Shown: piece after piece, positions 36,241-44,728 of the stretch
How positions within the stretch are numbered: position 1 is the stretch's first letter
How the letters are laid out: the number at the start of each line of letters is the position of its first letter
Origin: Christiangramia sp.
GTDB lineage: Bacteria > Bacteroidota > Bacteroidia > Flavobacteriales > Flavobacteriaceae
Direction: 5' to 3'
Assembly: GCF_029937855.1 (NCBI RefSeq)
Contig: NZ_JAPYPC010000001.1
Span: 180,557 to 244,556, forward strand
Length of the DNA stretch: 64,000 bases
The notes under the pieces: generated by a model
Told to the model about the DNA's origin: nothing
Database searches by the model: none
The model's input: the letters and a program-made list of their open reading frames with translations, nothing else
Translations under genes and position numbers: made by a program

Positions 36241-36945
36241 ATGAATCCCGGGATCTTTTTTCTCTCTTTTCCGCAGGATAGCGGACCTATTTACCAGGAA
36301 ACTATAGCAGGAAGGTTGCCTGTAGAACCTTTTAATACCTACAGTAATATTTTCTTTCTAATTATTATCGTCTATTTTTCGCTAAGGGTTTACAGCGATT
36401 ATAGAAATCACCGATTCCTAGCCTGGAGCTTGCCCATACTTTTTATGGGTTTTGTTGGAGGAACTGTATATCACGCTACCAGAAGCCATGACATATGGAT
36501 GTATATGGACTGGTTACCTATCATCCTACTATGTTTGGGTGTTTCGATCTACTACACTATAAAATTAAAAGTTTCCAGGAATCAGCGATTATTGTTAATA
36601 TTTATAATTCTTTTTCTGATCTTCGGAATTCATTTTTTACCCCTTCCCCAACATTTAAATACCTCTATCGGCTATATAGGCACAGCCATAGGACTACTTC
36701 TACCAATTATCACTTATTTTTATACCACCAAATCGCAATATTGGCAGTATATTTTGCTGGCAGTTTTAAGTTTTGGACTGGCGATAAGCTTTAGGATGCT
36801 GGATAATTTTATGTACCTCATCCCTATGGGAACGCATTGGCTATGGCATACTTTCGGAGCTTTATCTGTATTTTTTCTGATGAACTACATATTCAAGGAA
36901 AAGCAAACAAGTGTTAAGGCTGAAAGGGATTTAGAGAAAATGTAA
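36241..36945 (+). CDS. CREST/alkaline ceramidase-like integral membrane protein
   Basis: The 234-residue protein has about seven membrane helices and the residue pattern of the CREST hydrolase superfamily (alkaline ceramidases, PAQR, Per1). Glu29/Asn32/Ser35 lie in EPFNTYSN, His78 in YHAT, Asp90 in MDWLP, and His199/His203 in GTHWLWH. These are the expected zinc ligands and catalytic Ser. Ceramide or another amide lipid may be the substrate. It follows the 118-residue gene with no gap. Confidence 0.75.
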   Translation: MNPGIFFLSFPQDSGPIYQETIAGRLPVEPFNTYSNIFFLIIIVYFSLRVYSDYRNHRFLAWSLPILFMGFVGGTVYHATRSHDIWMYMDWLPIILLCLGVSIYYTIKLKVSRNQRLLLIFIILFLIFGIHFLPLPQHLNTSIGYIGTAIGLLLPIITYFYTTKSQYWQYILLAVLSFGLAISFRMLDNFMYLIPMGTHWLWHTFGALSVFFLMNYIFKEKQTSVKAERDLEKM

Positions 36946-36983
36946 TAAGCTTTAAAATGGGAAGGATAAGGTTTAAATTTTAT

Positions 36984-36991
36984 TAAATTTG
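36984..36991 (+). promoter_or_regulatory. Candidate -7 element of pheS
   Basis: TAAATTTG matches TAnnTTTG and ends 22 bases before the pheS ATG. The -33 side is T-rich (GGTTTAAATT) but not convincing. Confidence 0.5.
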
Positions 36992-37013
36992 CGCTTCCGA
37001 AACGAAATCACCT

Positions 37014-38033
37014 ATGATCGATAAAATTAAAGGACATATTGCTGATGTTGAAAGCTTTAATGCTAAAACAAAAGATGAAATTGAAGCTTTTCGAATTAAA
37101 TATCTTGGAAAAAAAGGTATTCTGAATGAGTTCTTTGCTGAATTTAAGAATGTGCCTAATGAAGAAAAGAAGGAATTTGGCCAGGTAATCAATGAGCTGA
37201 AAACTTCTGCTCAGACTAAAGTAAATTCTTTAAAAGAAGAACTGGAAAACAGTCAGGAAGAAAAAGGTGTGTATGGAGATTTGTCCAGGCCGGCAGAGCC
37301 GATTGAAATAGGTTCTCGCCATCCAATTTCTATCGTAAAAAATCAAATTACCGAAATATTCTCCAATATAGGTTTTAATGTTTCTGAAGGGCCGGAGATG
37401 GAAGACGACTGGCATAATTTTACAGCCCTGAACCTTCCCGAGTATCACCCGGCAAGGGATATGCAGGATACATTCTTTATCCAGACCGATCCTGATATTT
37501 TGCTTAGGACACATACTTCATCGGTTCAGGTGAGGTATATGGAAGAAAATAAACCGCCAATTAGAACGATTTCGCCTGGAAGGGTTTTCAGAAATGAAGC
37601 AATTTCAGCCAGATCACATTGTATATTTCATCAGGTAGAAGGCTTGTATATAGACAAGGATGTTTCGTTTGCAGATATGAAGCAAACCATTCTATACTTC
37701 ACAAAACAGCTTTTTGGAAAATCGAAGATAAGGTTAAGGCCTTCTTATTTTCCATTTACCGAGCCAAGTGCCGAGGTAGATGTTTATTGGGGTTTGGAAA
37801 CAGAAACCGATTACAGGATTACTAAAGGAACCGGCTGGCTGGAAATCATGGGCTGTGGAATGGTGGACCCAAACGTATTAAGAAATTGCGACATAGATCC
37901 TCAGGAATTTTCAGGTTTTGCTTTCGGCATGGGAATAGAAAGGATCGCGATGCTGCTATACCAAATAGAAGACATACGCATGTTCTATGAGAATGATCTG
38001 CGTTTCCTGGAACAATTTAAATCTGCATTATAA
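37014..38033 (+). CDS. pheS: Phenylalanyl-tRNA synthetase alpha subunit
   Basis: PheS charges tRNA-Phe with phenylalanine as an (alpha-beta)2 enzyme. The 339-residue chain has an N-terminal coiled-coil arm, motif 2 around RTISPGRVFRNEAISARSHC (residues 183-202), HQVEGLYID, and motif 3 in GFAFGMGIERIAMLLY. The beta subunit gene pheT is not adjacent, which is common in Bacteroidota. The stop overlaps the start of a small membrane protein gene by one base. Confidence 0.96.
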   Translation: MIDKIKGHIADVESFNAKTKDEIEAFRIKYLGKKGILNEFFAEFKNVPNEEKKEFGQVINELKTSAQTKVNSLKEELENSQEEKGVYGDLSRPAEPIEIGSRHPISIVKNQITEIFSNIGFNVSEGPEMEDDWHNFTALNLPEYHPARDMQDTFFIQTDPDILLRTHTSSVQVRYMEENKPPIRTISPGRVFRNEAISARSHCIFHQVEGLYIDKDVSFADMKQTILYFTKQLFGKSKIRLRPSYFPFTEPSAEVDVYWGLETETDYRITKGTGWLEIMGCGMVDPNVLRNCDIDPQEFSGFAFGMGIERIAMLLYQIEDIRMFYENDLRFLEQFKSAL

Positions 38034-38209
38034 TGAAAAAATACGGCTTCCTTATTCTGGCAGTGGTGATTTTAGGCATCATCATTTACGTCACTTTTAT
38101 CATTGCGGTGATAAAAATAACATTAGGCCTTATTTTATTGGCGGTAGCCGCTGTTTTACTGTGGCTGCTATGGCTGAAAATTAAAAAGAAAGCAGAAGAT
38201 ACATTTTGA
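38033..38209 (+). CDS. Small membrane protein after pheS
   Basis: A 58-residue ORF begins at the ATG overlapping the pheS stop (TAATG). It encodes MKKYGFLILAVVILGIIIYV, then a second hydrophobic segment rich in Leu and Ala, and a Lys-rich tail KIKKKAEDTF. This makes two membrane helices with a charged cytoplasmic end. It overlaps the following gene by four bases. The coupling at both ends supports its being real. Its function is unknown. Confidence 0.72.
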   Translation: MKKYGFLILAVVILGIIIYVTFIIAVIKITLGLILLAVAAVLLWLLWLKIKKKAEDTF

Positions 38210-38601
38210 GAAAAGATATCAAGATCCCCGAAGTTAAAGAGGTTTATGTAGCGGCTGTTAAAGTCTTCAATGAAGAATTTGAAGCCTACGAATGGAATGC
38301 CTATTTAATCAATAATACCAGGGAAGCTTTGGAAATGGTCCTTATTGTTTCTAAAGGATTTGATGAGAAAAGGGAGACCTCTGTAATGAGGCATAAAATT
38401 GAAGTTTTGCCTGCCAGGAATTTTGCAAAGATCGAATATTTACAGGATGATGTGTTAAAGCTAAATAACGAATTTAAAGTAACCTATTTTGCAGGTTCAA
38501 AAATGATGGAAAAAACCTTTCTTTTTAAACCGAATAGTATTCAGGAAAGTGCTTTAGAAGAAATTCCTATCATTCCTGAAAAAGGGATATTGGGAAAGTA
38601 A
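38206..38601 (+). CDS. Conserved hypothetical protein downstream of pheS
   Basis: The 131-residue protein starts at TTG (MRKDIKIPEVKEVYVAAVKV), overlapping the stop of the small membrane protein gene. It is a soluble beta-rich protein with the pattern NAYLINNTREALEMVLIVSKG. Relatives occur after pheS in Bacteroidota, where they are sometimes labelled as associated with the synthetase. No function is known. It ends 17 bases before an inverted-repeat element. Confidence 0.75.
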   Translation: MRKDIKIPEVKEVYVAAVKVFNEEFEAYEWNAYLINNTREALEMVLIVSKGFDEKRETSVMRHKIEVLPARNFAKIEYLQDDVLKLNNEFKVTYFAGSKMMEKTFLFKPNSIQESALEEIPIIPEKGILGK

Positions 38602-38617
38602 ATTTTATAAATAAAAG

Positions 38618-38743
38618 AGGCCGTCTAAAAAGTCTATTTCGTCAAGCTGAACTGGATTCAGTTTCTAACCGATTTTGATTTTCAATTAGTTAAGATCCTG
38701 AAATAAATTCAGGATGAACTTTTCTCGACTTTCTAGACAGCCT
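38618..38743. repeat. Inverted-repeat element, copy B (best preserved)
   Basis: The ends AGGCCGTCTAAAAAGTC (38618-38634) and GACTTTCTAGACAGCCT (38727-38743) are inverted repeats differing at two positions. An internal hairpin, ATCCTGAA/TTCAGGAT, lies at 38695-38715, along with GTCAAGCTGAACTGG and TTCAATTAGTTAAGAT blocks shared with copies A and C. It fills the space between two convergent genes and ends in CCTTTTTATT, so it probably acts as a terminator. Confidence 0.85.
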
Positions 38744-38768
38744 TTTTATTGCTATAAAGAAAAAGTGA

Positions 38769-39449
38769 TTAATGTTCGTGAGTGTGCTCTCTGTGATCTA
38801 CCACATTAGCATCTTCGCTTATTTCTGTGGTTCCTCCTACGAAAATGACTTCTTCTTCACCTTCCCCGTAGATTTCTACCGTGGCACCTGGATTAATGAT
38901 CAGGTTACCGGTAACTATGATCGTTCCTGCAAAATTTAAGTGAGCTCCTGAATTAATAACCAGGTCAGCAGGCTCCTCAATGCTACCTATCATCATCTCT
39001 CCGGCTAGATTAAATTCTCCTGCACGATGGATATTTACAGTGTTCTCTGTCGCCAGAAGACCACAAAAATAAAGATCACCGCCAATGTTTAGATTCTTTA
39101 AACTAACAATCCCATCTTCCGGACTACTGTAAGAAGAGGGATTATTTTTGTTTATGCTTAAGTTTGGATGACCCGTATAATTCTCTCCACATTCAAACCA
39201 CGCCAGAGCGGCAATCCAATCTGGTTGATGAATATTGGCAACAGGCCCTTCCATCCAGTCAGGCTCGTGGATTTCAGCTCCGGGACCTTCCAGCCAATCG
39301 GGTTCATGGATTTTAAAACTTGAATTGGGCAGGGATTTCTCTCCTGATCGTAAATTTTCCTGAGCTGGAATTTCTTCAGAAACGGTGTCTGTTTCACAAC
39401 TTGTAAAAGCAAGGCCCAGGCCCAGACTAAAAACTAATAGTTTTTTCAT
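38769..39449 (-). CDS. Lipoprotein with IHEPDW repeats and bactofilin-like beta-helix
   Basis: Starting at 39449 gives 226 residues with signal MKKLLVFSLGLGLAFTSC. Three tandem repeats of IHEPDW[ML]EGP (one as IHQPDWIAA) follow near residues 46-85. The second half resembles a right-handed beta helix: LKNLNIGGDLYF, AGEFNLAGEMMIG, LNFAGTIIVTGNLIINPGATVEI. The C-terminus is His-rich (HREHTHEH). The repeated tryptophan motif suggests ligand or surface binding. Function is unknown. Confidence 0.72.
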   Translation of the reverse strand: MKKLLVFSLGLGLAFTSCETDTVSEEIPAQENLRSGEKSLPNSSFKIHEPDWLEGPGAEIHEPDWMEGPVANIHQPDWIAALAWFECGENYTGHPNLSINKNNPSSYSSPEDGIVSLKNLNIGGDLYFCGLLATENTVNIHRAGEFNLAGEMMIGSIEEPADLVINSGAHLNFAGTIIVTGNLIINPGATVEIYGEGEEEVIFVGGTTEISEDANVVDHREHTHEH

Positions 39450-39577
39450 GATATTTTGGTTTGTCAATAATTTGGAAGATTAAATGTACTACATTATTTT
39501 CAATGACAAGCTAAAAATAGCCGCTGAAATGATTAAAAATCAGATAAATAGAAATAAGATGTAGGTAAATTCTTTAA

Positions 39578-40573
39578 TTAATCCAGTTTATCTACTAGCT
39601 TTTTAAAGACCTTCTTAGGATTTTTACCTTCGTAAAGTATGGCGTAAACCGCATTTATGATAGGGGTTTTAGCTTTTTTAGCCTTATTTATCTTATAGGC
39701 ACTTTCGGTAGCATAATAACCTTCAGCGACCATGCTCATCTCCATTTGGGCACTTTTAACGGTATAACCCTTACCAATCATATTTCCGAACATTCGGTTT
39801 CGGCTAAAAACTGAATACCCGGTAACCAATAGATCTCCTAAATAAGCAGAATCATTGATATTACGTTTCATCTTATGCACCTTCTTGATGAATTTCTTCA
39901 TCTCACGTATCGCATTGCTCATAAGTACACTCTGGAAGTTATCTCCATAACCTAAACCGTGAGCAATTCCGGCAGCGATGGCGTAAATATTTTTCAGTAC
40001 CGCGGCATATTCGGTGCCTATCACATCATCACTAATCTTACAGGTAATATAATCGCTCCCAAGGTATCCCGCCACAATTTCGGCTTTCTTCTCATCCTGG
40101 CAGGCGACCGTTAAGTAAGAAAGTCTTTCCAGGGCAACTTCTTCCGCATGACAGGGCCCGGTGAGAATACCAATGTTTTCGAAAGGGACTTCAAAATATT
40201 CATTGAAATGCTCTCCTACGATCAAACTGGTTTCGGGTACTATACCTTTTATGGCTGAAAAGACGATTTTGTCATTTAATGGCACTGTTAGTAAATCTAA
40301 TTCACGTTTGAGAAATGCCGAAGGAATAGCGAAAATAATATAATCTGAAGCTTTGACCGTTTCATTAATGTCATTGCTTAACTTAAGCTGATTTACATCA
40401 AATTCAACCGAACTCAGGTAGTTGGGATTGTGATCTTGCTTTTTAATGTGTTCAATAACATAGACACTGCGCATGTACCAGTTGACCTGGTCCAGGTTTT
40501 CACAAAGCATCTTTACAATAGCAGTGGCCCAGCTGCCACCTCCAATTACACCAAAACTAGGGGTCTTATCCAT
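39578..40573 (-). CDS. gpsA: NAD(P)-dependent glycerol-3-phosphate dehydrogenase
   Basis: GpsA reduces dihydroxyacetone phosphate to sn-glycerol 3-phosphate for phospholipid synthesis. The 331-residue protein has the Rossmann motif IGGGSWATA (10-18), GILTGPCHAEEVA and the catalytic region EYAAVLKNIYAIAAGIAHGLGYGDN with Lys near residue 192. The gene is monocistronic. It faces a 357-base intergenic region containing a separate terminator. Confidence 0.95.
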   Translation of the reverse strand: MDKTPSFGVIGGGSWATAIVKMLCENLDQVNWYMRSVYVIEHIKKQDHNPNYLSSVEFDVNQLKLSNDINETVKASDYIIFAIPSAFLKRELDLLTVPLNDKIVFSAIKGIVPETSLIVGEHFNEYFEVPFENIGILTGPCHAEEVALERLSYLTVACQDEKKAEIVAGYLGSDYITCKISDDVIGTEYAAVLKNIYAIAAGIAHGLGYGDNFQSVLMSNAIREMKKFIKKVHKMKRNINDSAYLGDLLVTGYSVFSRNRMFGNMIGKGYTVKSAQMEMSMVAEGYYATESAYKINKAKKAKTPIINAVYAILYEGKNPKKVFKKLVDKLD

Positions 40574-40762
40574 ATATTTACATTCTCTCCTTCAAAAATA
40601 GTCAATTTTGAAAGTATTTAAAGTTTTTCGCTTTTAAAGCTATAGATTCTTGAGAATATTTCAATAATCTAAATTCTAAAATTTAACAAACTCTAATTAG
40701 ATATTATACAATCTATCCAGGATCCACCCGTTATAAAACTGTTCTTCCTGTTCATCTTTTTC

Positions 40763-40804
40763 ATGAAGAACATTCTTAGTTTTTTTGGTTGGTTATTTAG
40801 TTGA
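40763..40804 (+). CDS. Possible 13-residue hydrophobic micro-peptide
   Basis: The ORF encodes MKNILSFFGWLFS and stops directly before the terminator stem. Its start codon lies inside the 3' arm of the GTTCTTC/GAAGAAC hairpin, so folding could control translation. It resembles the tiny hydrophobic peptides of type I toxin or leader-type units in size only. No homologue was checked, so it may equally be a non-coding RNA. Confidence 0.3.
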   Translation: MKNILSFFGWLFS

Positions 40805-40834
40805 AAAGACCGTTTCGGAAGAAGCGGTCTTTTT
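40805..40834 (+). terminator. Strong orphan terminator before the LysM gene
   Basis: A 12-base-pair stem, AAAGACCGTTTC/GAAGCGGTCTTT (one G-T pair), is capped by a GGAA tetraloop and ends in TTTTT. The gene upstream, gpsA, runs the other way, so the terminator must belong to a short transcript beginning in the preceding 230 bases. Confidence 0.85.
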
Positions 40835-40930
40835 GATTCAGAATTAATTTTTTGAAAACTTTAGGAGTGGCAGAAGCTCCATTATAGATTCACTTTTGTA
40901 CATTTAAGTAACTAACTATAAATCATTAAA

Positions 40931-41419
40931 ATGGGTATATTTTCATTTATTAAAGATGCTGGGAAAAAGGTTTTTGGAATTGATAAACCTAAATCCCCGG
41001 AAGCAGGAACTAAAGATGAATTAAAGGAAAATGAAAAAGCAGCTAGAAAGTTAGAGCAAACTATAAAGGATTTAAACCTGAAAGCAGAGAATTTACAAAT
41101 TTATATTGAAAATGATATGGCTGTTGTCTCTGGAAAAGCCTTAGACCAGGCAAATAGGGAAAAAATAATTCTGGTAGTTGGAAATTCGGAAGGTATTGCC
41201 CAGGTAGATGATAAAATGGATGTTGAAAAAACTGAACCTGAAGCGGTTTTTCATACTGTAGAAAGAGGAGATAGCTTAAGTAAGATTTCGAAAGAACATT
41301 ATGGAGATCCCAACCAGTATCCTTTAATTTTTGAAGCTAATAAGCCCATGTTGCAGGATCCTGACAAAATATATCCCGGGCAGGTACTAAGAATACCGCC
41401 TATGGATGCTAAAAGATAA
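40931..41419 (+). CDS. BON-LysM protein (Kbp/YgaU-like)
   Basis: The 162-residue protein has a BON domain at about residues 35-95 (YIENDMAVVSGKALDQANREKII) and a C-terminal LysM peptidoglycan-binding domain at 108-158 (HTVERGDSLSKISKEHYGD, KIYPGQVLRIP). This matches E. coli Kbp, which binds potassium. There is no signal peptide. It ends just before a convergent inverted-repeat element. Confidence 0.88.
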   Translation: MGIFSFIKDAGKKVFGIDKPKSPEAGTKDELKENEKAARKLEQTIKDLNLKAENLQIYIENDMAVVSGKALDQANREKIILVVGNSEGIAQVDDKMDVEKTEPEAVFHTVERGDSLSKISKEHYGDPNQYPLIFEANKPMLQDPDKIYPGQVLRIPPMDAKR

Positions 41420-41428
41420 AAATAAACT

Positions 41429-41561
41429 AAAAGACTGTTTATAAATTTTGAGAATGTTAAACTGAGAGCAGTCGACGTTCTAAGCTTGTAGTTCCACGAT
41501 GAAAAAAGTAGGATCAATCAGCTAAACAGAAGATTCAAGATAGGTTTTTAAACAGTCTTTT
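41429..41561. repeat. Diverged inverted-repeat element, copy D
   Basis: The terminal inverted repeats AAAAGACTGTTTATAAA and TTTTTAAACAGTCTTTT bound 133 bases between two convergent genes. Internally, GAGAGCAGTCGACGTTCTAAG resembles a different sub-type from copies A to C. The placement and end sequence are alike, but the interior does not align well. Confidence 0.6.
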
Positions 41562-41563
41562 AC

Positions 41564-42148
41564 CTATTTGTAGAAATTCATAAGATCTATATATTCCCAG
41601 ACTTTTTTATCCAGAAGAGGTCTTACATTCTTTGATTCTTTTATCGCCTGTCTTATAAAAGTAGAGGAAATTTCTACAATGGGTGCAGCAACCCTGGTGA
41701 TCTTAACATGCTCCTGATATTTGGCTGCTACCTCACCGGGCGCAATTCTTGGATAAACATATATTTCATGATTTTCCACGATCACCTCAGAGTTTTTCCA
41801 TTTATGAAAGCTTTTGAGATTATCTTCTCCCATAATTAGGCAAAATTCATTGGTAGGAAATTTTTCCTGAAGGTGGGCCAGCGTATTTACGGTATAATTA
41901 GGTTGCGGAAGATCAAATTCTATATTGCTGGGTTTTAATTTATCATAACCCTCACATGCTTTGTAAACCATTTCCAGTCTGTGATGGTTTTCCAGCAGAC
42001 TGCTTTTATTTTTATGTGGATTATGCGGGGTAACCACGAGCCAGATTTCTTCCAGATCTGAAAATTCGGCCATATGATTTGCAATAATCAGGTGACCGGT
42101 ATGAATAGGATTGAAAGTTCCAAAGAACAAACCTATTTTTCTATTCAT
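41564..42148 (-). CDS. nadD: Nicotinate-nucleotide adenylyltransferase
   Basis: NadD adenylates nicotinate mononucleotide in NAD synthesis. The 194-residue protein carries the nucleotidyltransferase motif GTFNPIHTGH at residues 10-19 and the later ISSTFIRQAI. The length is normal. Its start overlaps the gmk stop by four bases, so it belongs to the yicC-gmk-nadD operon. Confidence 0.95.
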   Translation of the reverse strand: MNRKIGLFFGTFNPIHTGHLIIANHMAEFSDLEEIWLVVTPHNPHKNKSSLLENHHRLEMVYKACEGYDKLKPSNIEFDLPQPNYTVNTLAHLQEKFPTNEFCLIMGEDNLKSFHKWKNSEVIVENHEIYVYPRIAPGEVAAKYQEHVKITRVAAPIVEISSTFIRQAIKESKNVRPLLDKKVWEYIDLMNFYK

Positions 42149-42732
42149 TTTTTCGGTTTTTCGGCGTCAACATAGCTGGAAACTAAATTATAAGCTTCTT
42201 TTAAAGCGGTACCTAAATGGTTGTTTTCAATAATAAAATCAAATTGAGGCGCTGTTGCCAGTTCAATAGAAGCTTTTGCTACACGCATACTAATTTTATC
42301 ATCACTTTCCGTCTTCCTCTTTTTCAGGCGGATCTTCAATTCTTCAATGCTGGGAGGTTTTACAAATACCGCCAGAGTTCTTTCCGGATAAATATGCTTA
42401 ATGTCAAGGCCTCCAACTACATCAATATCAAAAATAACGTGCTTTCCTTTCTCCCAGATGCGCTCTACCTCGCTTTTTAAAGTTCCGTAGAAATTATCGC
42501 GATAGACTTCTTCCCATTCCAGGAATTCATCATTTTTAATCTTTTGCTTAAAATCTGATAAGGAGAGAAAATAATAATCCTGTCCGTCCACCTCATTTTC
42601 ACGTGGTTCACGGGAGGTTGCTGAAATGGAAAAATCCAGTTTCAATTCCTGGTGCTTTAATAAGTGACGTACTATCGTTGTTTTTCCTGATCCCGAAGGC
42701 GCTGAAAATACGATTAGTTTCCCTTCGCTCAT
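42145..42732 (-). CDS. gmk: Guanylate kinase
   Basis: GMP kinase converts GMP and ATP to GDP. The 195-residue protein has the P-loop APSGSGKTT at residues 11-19, the GMP-binding stretch FSISATSREPRENEVDGQDYYF and the lid KRKTESDDKI. It starts directly after the yicC stop. The grouping with yicC is common in bacteria and here adds nadD. Confidence 0.97.
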   Translation of the reverse strand: MSEGKLIVFSAPSGSGKTTIVRHLLKHQELKLDFSISATSREPRENEVDGQDYYFLSLSDFKQKIKNDEFLEWEEVYRDNFYGTLKSEVERIWEKGKHVIFDIDVVGGLDIKHIYPERTLAVFVKPPSIEELKIRLKKRKTESDDKISMRVAKASIELATAPQFDFIIENNHLGTALKEAYNLVSSYVDAEKPKK

Positions 42733-43590
42733 TTAGAGTACGTTTAGAAGTTGTTCTTTAATCTTTTCCAATTCATCTTTCATCTGCACCACCATCTGCT
42801 GCATAGGCGCGTAATTGGATTTGCTCCCAATGGTATTGATCTCCCGCCCGATTTCCTGGGAAATAAAAGCAAGCTTTCTTCCGTTAGAATCCTTACTGTT
42901 TAATGTTTTCTGAAAATAATCGAGGTGATTGTCCAGTCTCACTTTCTCTTCAGTGATATCAAACTTTTCGATATAATAAACAATCTCCTGTTCAAAACGG
43001 TTCTCATCTGCCTGCTCCTTGATTTCCTCAATACCTTTACGAAGTCGATCGCGAACGGCATCAATCCTGTCCGGATCAATTTTAATGACTTCTTTCAGTA
43101 ATTTCTGAATATTTGAGATCCTTAATTTCAGGTCTTTCTCCAGCGCTTTACCTTCGTCATTTCTAAAATTATTGATCTCTTTAAGTGCAGATTTAACAGC
43201 TCCTTCTATGGCTTTGAACTCTTCATCATCAATTTCATCTCTTTCCGTCTTAAGAGAATCGGGCATTTTTACAGCCATTTTGAGCAATTCTATCTCACTG
43301 GCATTCACGATATCCCTTAATTGATCCATATAATTCTTGACTACCTGAGTATTAACATTGGTTGAAGTTTGTTCGCCGGTATATTCCACATAGATGGAAA
43401 GGTCTACCTTACCACGGCCAAGATCATTGGAAATAATATTCCGAAGGTCTAATTCCTTTTCCCTGTATTGGGATGGAATGCGAGCATTCAGGTCAAAATT
43501 CTTACTGTTCAGAGATTTTAACTCTACAGTGATTTTTTTGTTGGGAATTTGAGTAACGCTTTTCCCGAAGCCTGTCATAGATTGAATCAT
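42733..43590 (-). CDS. yicC: YicC-family endoribonuclease
   Basis: The 285-residue protein begins MIQSMTGFGK, the hallmark of the YicC/YloC family. The C-terminal DUF1732 has LDNHLDYFQKTLNSKDSNGRKLAFISQEIGREINTIGSKS (the conserved end, split at the residue limits). Members in other bacteria act as single-strand endoribonucleases. It leads the yicC-gmk-nadD operon. Confidence 0.93.
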   Translation of the reverse strand: MIQSMTGFGKSVTQIPNKKITVELKSLNSKNFDLNARIPSQYREKELDLRNIISNDLGRGKVDLSIYVEYTGEQTSTNVNTQVVKNYMDQLRDIVNASEIELLKMAVKMPDSLKTERDEIDDEEFKAIEGAVKSALKEINNFRNDEGKALEKDLKLRISNIQKLLKEVIKIDPDRIDAVRDRLRKGIEEIKEQADENRFEQEIVYYIEKFDITEEKVRLDNHLDYFQKTLNSKDSNGRKLAFISQEIGREINTIGSKSNYAPMQQMVVQMKDELEKIKEQLLNVL

Positions 43591-43679
43591 GCCTGAATTT
43601 TAAAAGCTTGCGCAAAGATAATCAATTCTATAGCATCTCCAATTGAATCGGGTCGGGATAAAATTGAGAGAATCAGTAT

Positions 43680-44645
43680 TTAATAAAGCGATTCGATAAA
43701 TTCTATCGCGCGTTTTTCGTGATAATAAGTTTCAGATTTTGTTACAAAACCCACATGACCTCCGTAAGCAGGTACTTCCAGGTGTATATTTTTAGAATTT
43801 TCAGCAATTTTGAAAGGATAGCATTCGGGAGATAAAAAACTGTCATTGGCAGCATTCAGGATTAGAATAGGTTTTTTTGTTTTCTGAAGAAATCCAAGGG
43901 CACTGGTTTTTTTATAATATGCTGAAGCATCTTTATACCCGTGGGCTTTTGAAGTGTAGAGATCATCGATATCCCGAAGCGAACGGCAGGCGGCTATATC
44001 TTTTTTCTGAATTTGATCTGGAAACTTTTTAGCTCTTTCAAAGAGATGTTTTTTTAAGTTTATTTCAAAGCGCTTAGAATACACAAAATTTCGCATTCGA
44101 TTAATAGCTCCTAGGGAACCGGCCAGGTCACAGGGAACAGAAATTCCTACAGCTCCAATAATTTCTTCAGGTAAATTCCTGTTCTCTCCCAGGTATTTCA
44201 TTAACATATTACCGCCAAGGCTAAAACCTACGAGTGCAATTTTAGAATACTGCTTCAGGGAAAGGACGTGTGCTATTACTTCTGCCAGATCATCGCTTGC
44301 ACCAGCGTGATAACTTTTAAAAAACCTGTTAAGCTCTTCGCTACAGCCTCTAAAATTCATAGCCGCCGCATCCCAGTTATTTGTATTGAAAACCTGTGCC
44401 ATTCCTTTCATATAAGGTCTATACGTATTCTCAGCCAGTCCGTGCAAAAGGATCACTAAACTTTTAGATTTATCTTTCTTCGCATAACTCCAGTCCAGAT
44501 CTATAAAATCACCGTCACTAAGTTCTATGCGCTCACGTTCATAAACAGGAATTTCAACTTTTCTAAGACTAGCAGCATAAATAGTGGAGACATCTGAATA
44601 TTTAAAAACCCCTGGCGGGATATATTTACCTGTGACTAGTGGCAT
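43680..44645 (-). CDS. YheT-like alpha/beta hydrolase
   Basis: The 321-residue hydrolase has the oxyanion segment LLHGLAENTYRPYM, the nucleophile elbow GFSLGGNML and the final His in GGHVGFV. The organisation matches the YheT/embryogenesis-associated EMB8 group of esterases. The substrate is unknown. It is divergent from the thioesterase gene, with 83 bases between starts. Confidence 0.88.
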   Translation of the reverse strand: MPLVTGKYIPPGVFKYSDVSTIYAASLRKVEIPVYERERIELSDGDFIDLDWSYAKKDKSKSLVILLHGLAENTYRPYMKGMAQVFNTNNWDAAAMNFRGCSEELNRFFKSYHAGASDDLAEVIAHVLSLKQYSKIALVGFSLGGNMLMKYLGENRNLPEEIIGAVGISVPCDLAGSLGAINRMRNFVYSKRFEINLKKHLFERAKKFPDQIQKKDIAACRSLRDIDDLYTSKAHGYKDASAYYKKTSALGFLQKTKKPILILNAANDSFLSPECYPFKIAENSKNIHLEVPAYGGHVGFVTKSETYYHEKRAIEFIESLY

Positions 44646-44705
44646 TCATTTCAATTTTAATATAAACTTAGGCAAAATAAGCTATGCGTGCATACTATTT
44701 ATTGC

Positions 44706-44713
44706 TAGTTTTG
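44706..44713 (+). promoter_or_regulatory. -7 element that fixes the thioesterase start
   Basis: TAGTTTTG matches TAnnTTTG and lies 16 bases before the ATG at 44729. It falls inside the longer ORF that begins at 44684, which makes the longer start unlikely. Confidence 0.5.
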
Positions 44714-44728
44714 AATAAATCGAAGATT

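Larger units (their letters stand above)
40574..40930. other. 357-base intergenic region with a possible small RNA or micro-ORF
   Basis: No gene of normal length fits between gpsA and the LysM gene. The region holds an AT-rich stretch, a GTTCTTC/GAAGAAC hairpin (40741-40771), a 13-codon ORF (40763-40804) and a strong terminator (40805-40834). No clear promoter was found before the hairpin; the LysM gene promoter should lie after the terminator. Confidence 0.5.
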
